Part shown: piece after piece, positions 13,021-20,977 of the stretch
Layout: each line of letters starts with the position of its first letter
Numbering within the stretch: the stretch's first letter is position 1
Source: Physocladia obscura
Taxonomy: Eukaryota > Chytridiomycota > Chytridiomycetes > Chytridiales > Chytriomycetaceae
Direction of reading: 5' to 3'
DNA: 22,779 nt
Assembly (NCBI GenBank): GCA_027596945.1
Contig: JADGJH010000272.1
Coordinates: 1 to 22,779 of the forward strand
Notes under the pieces: generated by a model
What the model saw: the letters and a program-made list of their open reading frames with translations, nothing else
Databases searched by the model: none
Told to the model about the DNA's origin: nothing
Position numbers and translations under genes: made by a program

Positions 13021-15253
13021 TCACATCAAATTCAAAGATGTTATTATATATAAGTTTTCTGTCTCTGAAAATTCCAGAAGTATTATAAATTCATTGCTCA
13101 AGAGGGACTGTTTCCATTTGTCCACAACCTGCATATTACATCTTAGAACATTGATTTGAAAAATAACTCAACATTTGCGTACCATTAAATCATCTAGTCC
13201 GGGGGCCACCTTAATAAACAGATGATGATTAGAAACAAAAAAAAAATAATATATAATGAGGTATTACCTTGTTATTAAAAATACATTTTATAATTGCAGT
13301 ACCATCCTCAACAATTCCAAAAACACATTTTTTCGAGATATCAATTCGTACTTCGTGAAATACTGCCTGGCATTTTGCAATAATTAATTAATTAAGTACG
13401 ACAAGAAAGGCTAGCGAAACCGTACCTGAATTTTATAAGCAGTTCCTGTTTCAAATTTGATGTCGCACAGAAAAGTCTCCGCTTCGCCAATTGGATATTT
13501 ATCTTGGGTCAATTTCAAAACTCCCGAATCGCTAATAGGCGATGAATTTATAAAAATTACATTGTTATCTTCATTATTGGCAGTCTTTGATTCATATTGC
13601 AATTCTTTTCGATCTCGTTTTATTTTCGTCAAGTAACTTGATTCATTTTGGTCGCTTTTCAAATACGTTTGGCCGTTCACATCCGAATTAATTGTGCTGG
13701 TAACATCATCAATAATATTACTAACGCCATTTTCAAATTCTACACCATTTATCAAATCCAAATCTTCATAGTGAAAGTCAGCATCAAATTCATTGGCATC
13801 ATATGCGTTCCCCGTGTGCAAGCCAGCACTGTTTCTCGGCTTTTGAATTTCATTGTTGCTGTCAGTCTCCATTTCATATTGTGCAAGTGCGCTGATGAAA
13901 TCAGCACTTATTTCCAGATCAGAATCTGAAAAATTCGGCGAAGGATTGTTATTCTGGTCTACGACAGGTTCATGGTTAATAAACATAACGTCTTGAAATC
14001 CTTGATTATTTCGGTTGTTACTACTGCTACCATCACCATTATTGTTACTACTCTTTCCAAAGTAATCGAAGAAAGGTTCTGTTACATGATTGTGAGGGGA
14101 TAAAGCAAAGGATGCTTTTCCACGGCCACGGCCACCTCGAGTCGATGTTGGTTCAGATTTTTGGCCGCCTCTCGAACCTTTTCCTCTTCCTCTCCCTCTC
14201 CCTCTCCCTCTTCCTCTCCCTCTCCCTCGTCCTGGTCGTGCGTCATCATCGAGACTCGTTGAAAAATTAAAATCTTGGGTGTCGTTCGCAAGAGATGATT
14301 TAGATGTTGGCGAGTCTGGTATATCATCAGTTTTTGGATAAATAGCGCATTCTTCGCCCCGATGAATCAATAGCGCTTCAAAAAAAATTGTCAGGTGTTG
14401 AAGAAATTCTTTCGGGTCGTTGAATTCCGGTAGACAAGATGGTGATAGGAGGGAAATATTCGAGGGACGCAAGTGAAGGACTCCACGCTTTATAGGGGTT
14501 GATTTTAGAAGAACCTGTTTTACTTGAAGTTAAAGGCAGGTGAAGAATACCAGTAAAAAACCTTGCTTCCGATTCCGCATCCTACACCGGGGAGCCATGG
14601 TAATCGCTCCATTTCGACACTTGTAACATCCTGCACACCATCCGTCAAAACAATCTCGAGCATTTCGCGTGGAAGTTTTGACAAGATTTCATTAACTGTC
14701 AGTTGTTGATTGTTGCCGTTTTGTATATTCGCGATCACTGTCCCGCCAGCTTTTGTTTTCCGCAGTTTTTCATATGCTGATGCTGCATTTTGATCTCGAA
14801 TTGTTTGTATTCTGGACAGCGACGAAAAAAAAAAGGTGGGAGTGAGACGGAAAGAAAGTGGTGATAATAAGAAATCGTTATCAAAAAAAGAGCTTTTATG
14901 ATTTTCGAACAGAAATCACCTTTCGAGCATATCGAACGCCGAACAGCCGATTTCGGAGACTTGCTTTATTTCAAGAACAATACTTGCAGGAAGAGATACA
15001 TTATGTTTACTAAGAATATCTACTGGCAGTGACCCATTCGGAGCAATAAACTCTGCGATTCGTGTTGTTATAAGCGCTGTTTTGAGTGTTCCAAAGTGCG
15101 GCGAAGGATTCGATTTTGCATCTGATTATTCTTTGTTTGGTTCTCAAGAATTCTGGTGGAACTCGTTGCATCCGTTGAATAGAATTGAAACGTACATTCG
15201 CTTAGCCATTCTGTCGAGACATTGAATCCGGCAGCCGCCAACTGTTGCTGCAT
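13021..15253 (-). CDS. RMI1: RMI1-like protein (RecQ-Top3-Rmi1 dissolvasome subunit), 606 aa
   Basis: Seven exons: 15253-15163, 15076-14920, 14811-14562, 14514-13426, 13366-13268, 13209-13183, 13128-13021 (1821 nt, in frame; introns 86, 108, 47, 59, 58 and 54 nt). The N-terminal helical part (AAGFNVSTEWLSEC, IAEFIAPNGSLPVDI) is followed by the OB-fold block VLEIKQVSEIG, IVLTDGVQDVTSVEMERLP, GIGSKVLLKSTPIKRGVLHLRPSNISLL. This is the RMI1 N-terminal OB1 domain that stimulates Top3 decatenation. The middle is disordered: (GR)8 at about residue 261, Asn/Asp-rich and acidic. The last four exons give a second beta-rich domain (FLCDIKFETGTAYKIQAVF, FGIVEDGTAIIKCIF, FIILLEFSETENLYIITSL), fitting the RMI1 C-terminal OB2. 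TDRD3 shares OB1 but not this C-terminus, and no Tudor or UBA is seen. The first intron (15162-15077) and the 27-nt exon 6 are the least certain parts. The gene starts 73 bp after the HIT gene stop, same strand. Confidence 0.82.
14185..14232 (-). repeat. Hexanucleotide repeat coding (Gly-Arg)8
   Basis: Eight consecutive GGN-AGA/CGA hexamers encode a perfect (GR)8 tract within the disordered middle of the RMI1-like protein. A GKGSRGG and a second TRGGRGRGK patch follow. The antisense strand is a C/T-only run, prone to slippage. Confidence 0.9.
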
Positions 15254-15326
15254 TCTCACTCAAATTTCAACAAAAAAAAAAAACATCTTCGTTTTCATAT
15301 TAACGAATGTTGGAAAGAAAACCGCA

Positions 15327-16266
15327 TCAAAGATTTTCAACCTTGTCACTCAAGGATTTAGCCAACGCAGCAAATTTGCCATGATCAGTCGGTTGAGAGG
15401 GCCATGAGATGCCAAGACCTTCAGCAGCATTTGGCTTTGGAATCACCTGTCAGACGATTAATTTTTTATAAACAACCTTCTGACTGGTAGTTAAATATTT
15501 ACGTACATGAAAATGGACATGCTCAACTACCTGATCTAAAATTTTGAATCGTGCCATAAATACCAGAATATCCAACAAAATACCATATAGTAAAAAGTCA
15601 AAGAGTTTAAATAAAGACTTACGAGCCAATCTTCCGTTGTTCTGCCAAAACTCTTAAATTTAATATAACATAAAATAAAAAACACAATTAACCTGCAAAA
15701 TATTGTAGTTTTCAGCCGGACCTTGAGCGAGAACAATTTTCTTGGCGATAGGCAAAATCTGATGGTGAATTCGATTATTCAAGTGAATTATGACAAAGTA
15801 AAGGTAGAACGAACATCAGCCAAGCTCTCATCTGGCAGTTGGTGCAAGAATTGGGCGTGGTCTGCGACAAGTTTTTTCATAACAAGATTTGATCAATGAC
15901 AAAGACAGAATGTTAAAAAAGACTTGCATTTTGGAATAACGAGCTGTTATGAGGTTGTTTCAGCGTAGGTATACAGAAAAGAAAGAACAAAAAACAAACG
16001 GTGTGTCCCGCGCTCAAGGGATTAATGTCGAGCTAAATGAATGGATTACTAAAGAATCCGAAATTCGGAAAGAACAGTAAAAGGTGCTCATACGAAAGCA
16101 AGGGTTGTTTCAGTTTCGACGACTCTGCATTCACATAATCAGCGTCAACATGACCCAGAAAGGAATGAATAAACCGTTATCATAGGGGTGCTAACTTATG
16201 GCAGGGGATAATGCCCTTGACAATCTTACAAAACAAACAATCTGCGCTGACGCTGGTGGAAGCCAT
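15327..16266 (-). CDS. HNT1: HIT-family nucleotide hydrolase (Hnt1/HINT type), 143 aa, nine exons
   Basis: Exons: 16266-16196, 16124-16094, 16032-16000, 15943-15928, 15861-15815, 15758-15693, 15641-15623, 15535-15507, 15446-15327; 432 nt in frame. The spliced protein shows CLFCKIVKGIIPC (C10, C13), AFLDINPLSAGHTLVIPK, HAQFLHQLPDESLADILPIAKK, NYNILQNNGRLAHQ and the triad VVEHVHFHVIPKPN (H100, H102, H104; middle or last His is the nucleophile in the family). It should hydrolyse AMP-lysine and related phosphoramidates, acting as a homodimer. Every exon joins within a strongly conserved block, so the model is well constrained. Two exons are micro-exons (16 and 19 nt). The intron 15927-15862 begins GCAAGT instead of GT. 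The gene is head to head with the unknown gene at 16293 (26 bp between start codons) and 73 bp upstream of the RMI1-like gene. Confidence 0.95.
15862..15927 (-). other. GC-AG intron in the HIT gene
   Basis: This 66-nt intron reads GCAAGT at its 5' end and GTCGCAG at its 3' end, splitting the Tyr codon (T + AC) of LVIPKYHAQF. No GT donor gives the conserved reading frame here. GCAAGT is the usual form of the minor GC donor class. Confidence 0.8.
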
Positions 16267-16292
16267 TTTTTGATCAAAACAACGCCGAAAGA
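16267..16292. promoter_or_regulatory. Very short bidirectional promoter/5' leader region
   Basis: Only 26 bp separate the HIT start codon (minus, 16266) and the first ATG of the plus-strand gene (16293). If the second in-frame ATG (16317, AACATGGCG, better context) is used, the gap is 50 bp. Transcripts of the two genes probably overlap at their 5' ends, or one starts within the other's coding region. Confidence 0.5.
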
Positions 16293-17090
16293 ATGGTGAT
16301 CAAATCAACACACAACATGGCGGGACAGTGGCGCATCGAGCAGCAGCGCGTGTCGGATGGAAGCGAATTTGTTTACACGTCAGTTGTCGATGAGAAAACG
16401 CGTTTGGTTCTTGCGTCGAGTTTGGAGCCCGCCACTGACGCGAACGCCACCGTGGCAAAAACGCGTGCGCAGGCTGAGCTGCTCAGATCGCTTATTGCAC
16501 AAGCACGCCACAACCAAACACAACCTCTTGTGCGCGATCCTGCTTCGAATTCCTTATTCTCCGGTTTTTCCCGCCCGGCGCCAATTCAAATTCCATCCGC
16601 CTCTGCCACTCTGCCATCCGCCATTCTCATTCCGACAAAATCTAATACCAGGCAACAAAAAAACACAAAGCAAGGCAGCAATGATGATACCGAAAAGACA
16701 AGCGCACGTTTCGATATTGATGCTGTTGCTGCCTTGTCGCGTTCACTGCGAACTTCATTTTCGGAGACATGCATCATTGCCCTCATTGATTCTGACGCGA
16801 CTCTTTCCGATTCTTACGCGCTACTTCTTGTGAATAACGACAGAGATCATTATTTCTCAAATTCATTCCCCATGTCAGCTGAGTTTGGGCGTCTTTTGAT
16901 TCGCCGTGATTCCACTAGCGATGCTTCTAGTCCGCACGATATCAACTCTCTCCTTAACGCGCTCAAACTTCCAGAGCCCCTGACTTTTTCTGCTCTAGTT
17001 TCGGCCTGGATTCACTTGTTTCATGTTTTGGTTGTGTTCTTCAAACGCTATCTACTGCTGGGAAACAACGAAACAAAAACGCGCCCCTAG
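16293..17090 (+). CDS. Unknown protein with C-terminal membrane segment, 265 aa (or 257 from Met 9)
   Basis: A single uninterrupted ORF with codon use like its neighbours; unusual here, where most genes are split. I do not recognise a family. Residues about 10-70 (from QWRIEQQRV to LIAQARH) look folded, with mixed beta and helix. Residues about 85-135 are Ser/Pro/Lys-rich and probably disordered. A second ordered stretch (FDIDAVAALSRSL, TCIIALIDSD, YALLLVNNDR) follows. Near the C-terminus, FSALVSAWIHLFHVLVVFFKR forms one hydrophobic helix followed by basic residues, suggesting a tail anchor; no signal peptide is seen. The start is either 16293 or the in-frame ATG at 16317, which has the better context. 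It is head to head with the HIT gene and 78 bp upstream of the next plus-strand gene. Confidence 0.6.
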   Translation: MVIKSTHNMAGQWRIEQQRVSDGSEFVYTSVVDEKTRLVLASSLEPATDANATVAKTRAQAELLRSLIAQARHNQTQPLVRDPASNSLFSGFSRPAPIQIPSASATLPSAILIPTKSNTRQQKNTKQGSNDDTEKTSARFDIDAVAALSRSLRTSFSETCIIALIDSDATLSDSYALLLVNNDRDHYFSNSFPMSAEFGRLLIRRDSTSDASSPHDINSLLNALKLPEPLTFSALVSAWIHLFHVLVVFFKRYLLLGNNETKTRP

Positions 17091-17168
17091 TTCATTTTTT
17101 CTTTTCATGTGTAGTTTCTGTTGTACGTAAAGAAAAATAAAAAAAGACTGAAGAAAAATATCTCAAAA

Positions 17169-18555
17169 ATGGATCGTGGTGCACAAATCCCAGTACAACT
17201 CAGAGGACTTTTTTCCGTTCTTCTTTCACCAAACGCTGCTGCAAGCTCAGCTGCGATCGCTGCGCATTACGATAAGGATGCAAAGCTGACGAATCCGTAT
17301 CTGGTGATAAATATGTTACCAGGTGTATCGACTGATTTTTTTTTTTTTTTGAGTCAGCTGCTGAACGGTCGAGACGAAATTATCAAGTCATATGCATCTT
17401 TAGTTGCTAGCAATCTTGATCTGGATGGACAGGTTGATGCCATTGGTTAGTCCAGTTGCTTTTAGGCTTTCCCATTACTCAGTGGATTAAATTGTGCCTT
17501 TTCAAAAAAAAATCAGAATATGATCCTGCTACCCAACACGCAACAATATCCCTCGTTCAAATTTCCCAACCAAAGGCGCTTGGCGGTTTGATTCCAATCC
17601 GTATTAACCAGACGTTGGATTTGCAACTTGAAGCCACAGACCCCGCAGACCCATCGAAACTCTACATTGTTTCGCACACTGAGAAACACACTGCTCAGGA
17701 GTATTTATCGCATATTCCGCTTGTTGGCGGGTTCTATGAAACTCAGCTTCGAAGTGCCGTGGGACAGTTGACTTTGGTGGGTGGTGAGGTGTTGGAAAAA
17801 TATGGTGTGTTGGACGCTGTTCCGGCTGCAGTTGGGAAAGCAAGAGATGCTGTTGAAAGTGCCACGTAAGTTTGCTTTTTTATTTTGTTTGATGTTCTCT
17901 TTGATCATCATTTTTTAACAAAACAAAATATAAAAACCAGTAAAGTTGCATCTGAAACTGTATCAAATGCAACGTCAGTTTACTGTTTTGCTTCTTTCAT
18001 AACTGGCTGACTTTTTTTCACAACAGGCAACGAGCCACTAATACAGTTGCATCTGTTGGTCGTTTTGCAACTACAACAAAGGATTCTGCTATTGGCATTG
18101 CAACAAGCACAGTACATAAAGCCAGGTGAGTAACACTACTTGTCCACACATTCTTTTGATACTTCCATGCTGAACTCTTCTCTGCTAATAAATGAAGTAA
18201 ATGGACATCAAATACAGCAAAAGCATCTGGTCTTACTAGCCTTCTTGACTCCACATTTGAATGGATCGAAGTAGCTCGAGAAACAGTACATGACATAGTA
18301 TCCACAACAAAAGAAACGGCAGCGACCATCACAAGCACAGCAAAAGACGTTGCGGCAAGTTTGATTGAGGAAGGAAAGGGAGTGAGTGTTAGCTGCTATA
18401 GCCCTACGTGCAAGCCAGGCCAAGTTTGTTATGCGCCGACTTGTGCAAGAGGCAGGACTTTGGGCATTAAATTAACTGTGGATAATTTCCAAAGTATTGT
18501 GAAGGGCATGTATTTGGAGGGACAGAGGACTGCTGGGATGTTGACGGCAAATTGA
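17169..18555 (+). CDS. Probable NTF2-like (SigF-like) protein with 11-residue repeats and Cys doublet, 353 aa
   Basis: Six exons: 17169-17303, 17358-17445, 17517-17865, 17941-17973, 18027-18125, 18198-18555 (1062 nt, in frame). Residues 1-170 resemble fungal SigF-like NTF2-like proteins: LRGLFSVLLSP, AAHYDKDAKLTNPYL, LNGRDEIIKSY, a long beta section, IPLVGGFY. This call is from memory of the family and is moderate. From residue 185 to about 285 an 11-residue repeat of the form xTVxxAxxxAT runs on (DAVESATKVAS, ETVSNATQRAT, NTVASVGRFAT, TTKDSAIGIAT, STVHKASKWTS). This is the pattern of amphipathic 11-mer helices in perilipins, LEA proteins and synucleins. The tail has CYSPTC and CYAPTC (C301, C306, C312, C317). 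Lipid-droplet or membrane surface binding is inference. The first intron (17304-17357) is the weakest part: it is open and 54 nt, so the exon could also read through, inserting 18 residues including a Phe run. Confidence 0.6.
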
Positions 18556-18774
18556 GAATGATTTCCTGCAAAATGAAAACAGAAACAAGTGGTTGGTTGA
18601 CAGGTGAAAGTGAATGATTTGGTGGTTGCGTTTGTTCTCTTTCGCATTTCAGTTTTTTTTTTGTTTTTTTTTTTTGTTGCTTATCAAAGTTTCAGTCTAT
18701 ACTTATGATTTTTTGACAGGCAACTTGTAATTAAAAAATAAAAATAACATCTTGGAGTGCAAAAACCAACATAT

Positions 18775-19143
18775 ATGAGACAATCACTCCAGTTATCCAG
18801 ATATTCTTACACTTTCTCATTTCTGCTAAAAATCAAATGCCAACTGTGTAATGGTGAGTTAGAGATTGATAATAGAGACAACTGGCAAATGTTTGGTTTC
18901 AAAGATCAAAAGGTTTATTATAGAGAAAAAAAGCTAACCTGTGCAATAGTGATTGGACAATTGAAAACAAATCACAGAATTACACCCAAATCTCAAATCG
19001 ATGGCTGGTGGTCCTTATACATACAAGTTGGAATAACTTGGTATATGAAGAGCACCTTTCATGATGACAAAGATAAGAATGTGTGTTACATCACTACCAA
19101 CTGTAACCAGAGACCTAAATCATGTAGTTGGATGAGAATGTGA
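18775..19143 (+). pseudogene. ORF of uncertain status, 123 aa
   Basis: The frame opens with ATG at 18775 and runs to a TGA at 19141-19143. It has a CQLCNG knuckle near residue 30, many aromatic residues (WWSLYIQVGITWYMK) and scattered cysteines. No family is recognised. It lies wholly in the CpG-depleted arm and has one CpG. It may be a fragment of a repeat-encoded protein or a chance frame. Confidence 0.2.
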
Positions 19144-19766
19144 GTTGCTCACTAGAACTGTCATGTTATTCTATCACAAAATACACAAAAAAGTTTTATT
19201 CATTTTATACATTAAATTCTAAATTCAACAGAAAGTCACATGTTTTGTTGAAATAACAAAATACAATTGGCGCCAAGTAGATCAGATGCTGTCAATACAA
19301 GACAGTGTCAGGAAGCACAAAAGATTTAATGACAAAACTAAAAAGAAACAAAATCCAGCTTTCCAGTCCTTAAATATCTTTTTCTTGTTGCTTCTCCACA
19401 TTGCATCATCAGTGGCACAGTCACTGTTCCTCAATAAAAATCTCCAATGATTACTAGTCCAAATCAAGGCAGCCCAGCCCCGTCAGTTCTTGGCCCAATG
19501 GTTTAAATATGTCAGTGGCCAAAACAGAAAGAACCTAATTGGCATTGTGATAAATAAAGTTGTTTTTCCAATATAGACTTTAAGCAGCTACATTGTAAAA
19601 CACGGACAATGACAACAAGGTGCTGAACAAACTAACCATACATGTTCAATGCTGACTACATTACATGCTGACAGCAGAAGCAGCAGTACAAGACTGGCTC
19701 CTTACTTTGGGAATTTGAGCTATTTTTTGAATCTTTTCTAAAGAAAGCAAGAAACACAAATGTTTC
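19144..19766. other. Non-coding stretch in the CpG-depleted arm
   Basis: No frame of useful length with a recognisable motif. It holds scattered A-rich and CA-rich words and four CpGs (19271, 19481, 19603 area). Nothing like an RNA gene is seen. Confidence 0.4.
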
Positions 19767-20270
19767 ATGTGTCAATGTAAGGTGATTTCAAGAAAGACAA
19801 TGCAGAGTCACTTTGAAACAAGATGCAAGACTCAAATCATCAAAAGAAACCTGTCACAAATTGAATTATATGGATGGGATGCAGAAAAACAAGGCTTCAA
19901 GCTGGATTTGAATGACCAACCAACAGATGGAGTACTTACAACAAACAAGGCAGTTGTGCTGGTTTAAAAGAATGAATGCAGTAAGTGGGTTGTTTGTCCA
20001 TTGTCACTGACTAAACTCCCAACAACAATCACTATTACAACAATAAGGAATCTTTCAAATGGAACAATATCAGAGACTTCAGTGCACATAAACTGTTCAT
20101 CTAATCCATCAGAACCAGTGTTTATGGAATTAGAGACTTGTGACGCTGTTTGCATAAACACAAAATGCAGCAATCAAGGAAACAATAACAGCATCCATGA
20201 ATTTCTTGGTCACATGTTTGCTCAGGATACAGGTCCACTGCCAGCATTCTCTGACTCAGACAATGATTAA
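19767..20270 (+). pseudogene. C2HC-finger ORF interrupted by one stop codon
   Basis: One frame runs from 19767 (or slightly upstream) to 20270, with a single TAA at 19965-19967. At its start, CFMC is followed after 12 residues by H and after 4 more by C, a C-x2-C-x12-H-x4-C zinc-finger pattern. The end is acidic (FSDSDND). Such N-terminal fingers followed by acidic stretches are common in transposon-encoded proteins of early-diverging fungi, but I cannot assign a family. The TAA could be a nonsense mutation in decaying DNA, or it could mark an intron I cannot define (no good GT-AG pair surrounds it). Confidence 0.35.
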
Positions 20271-20296
20271 TGACGTTTCATGGAAACAATCTTTTC

Positions 20297-20886
20297 TTAA
20301 TTGATTTCCTTTTTCAAGTGACGGTACAGTCTCTTTTGGATAGCTGGCTGGTTGTGATGGAGTTCTTTGCAGAGGTTTGTGTCTCCTTTCATTAAATCCT
20401 GTTTGATTTGCTGAATTCTCTTATTATTATCACCACTGCTCTTCTTTCTTAGATAAGATACCAAACTATTTTTGACAAGAAACAACTTACTATCAGTCTT
20501 GTAGTATTCATTTCCATTCATTAATTGTTTTATTTTATCTAGTAATGAATGTCTTATTTCAATCACAGATAGCTTCTCGAAATCACTCTCAATTCAGACT
20601 GTAATTGTTTGACAGTCTCTTCCAATTTGACTATTCTTTCCTTCATTGACTGGTTAATATTTGCTCTCACTGGGTTTACCATTTTCATCCATTTGTCAGG
20701 CACATCAATAACAAGAGGTTGATTTAAACCAAAATATGGTACACCTACTTTTGATAAAGTGGTATTAATCTTTTGTTCCTGTACCTCATAGCAGTGTTCA
20801 TTTTGAGGGTCCTTGTAGATTGTTGCAATTGGAAGTGTTTTTAAGAATTGATTTTGTACAGTTGTGGATGGAATTGTAACAGTCAT
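20297..20886 (-). pseudogene. Coiled-coil protein gene with a frame change, two overlapping frames
   Basis: The first frame starts with ATG at 20886 and stops at 20563-20565. The second, open to 20297, continues the same heptad-rich helix from about 20590. The N-terminal 70 residues contain VGVPYFGLNQPLVIDVPDKW. The centre is coiled coil (IVKLEETVKQLQSEL), and the end is charged, with HHNQPAIQKRLYRHLKKE. The break near 20588-20594 looks like a one-base loss in a formerly single ORF. A 44-nt intron within 20635-20590 is an alternative, but it has no pyrimidine tract. A TATA box lies 84 bp upstream. No family is recognised. It lies in the CpG-poor arm and is probably repeat-borne or a local multigene family. 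Confidence 0.35.
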
Positions 20887-20967
20887 AGTTTTAATAATAC
20901 AAAAGAAAATAAAAATAAATAAAAATCATTGATTTTAAATTTAATAGGGTAGAGATGGTGTTGTGTC

Positions 20968-20977
20968 TATTTTTATA
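20968..20977 (-). promoter_or_regulatory. TATA box
   Basis: TATAAAAATA on the minus strand, ending 82 bp upstream of the ATG at 20886 of the coiled-coil ORF. Spacing fits a transcription start near 20940 and a short leader. It suggests the ORF was once a transcribed gene. Confidence 0.4.

Noticed and set aside
14082..14327. Glu/Gly-rich minus-strand frame
   Set aside because: It is an out-of-frame shadow of the GR hexamer repeat in the RMI1-like gene.
13021..15253. TDRD3 instead of RMI1
   Set aside because: The OB1 block fits both, but there is no UBA or Tudor domain, and the C-terminal exons form an RMI1 OB2-like segment. Kept as a lesser alternative.
17335..17357. A 23-33-nt intron starting at the GTGTAT/GTATCG words near 17323
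   Set aside because: Too short for splicing, and all other introns in the window are 47 nt or longer. The 54-nt choice has a branch-point-like CTGAT.
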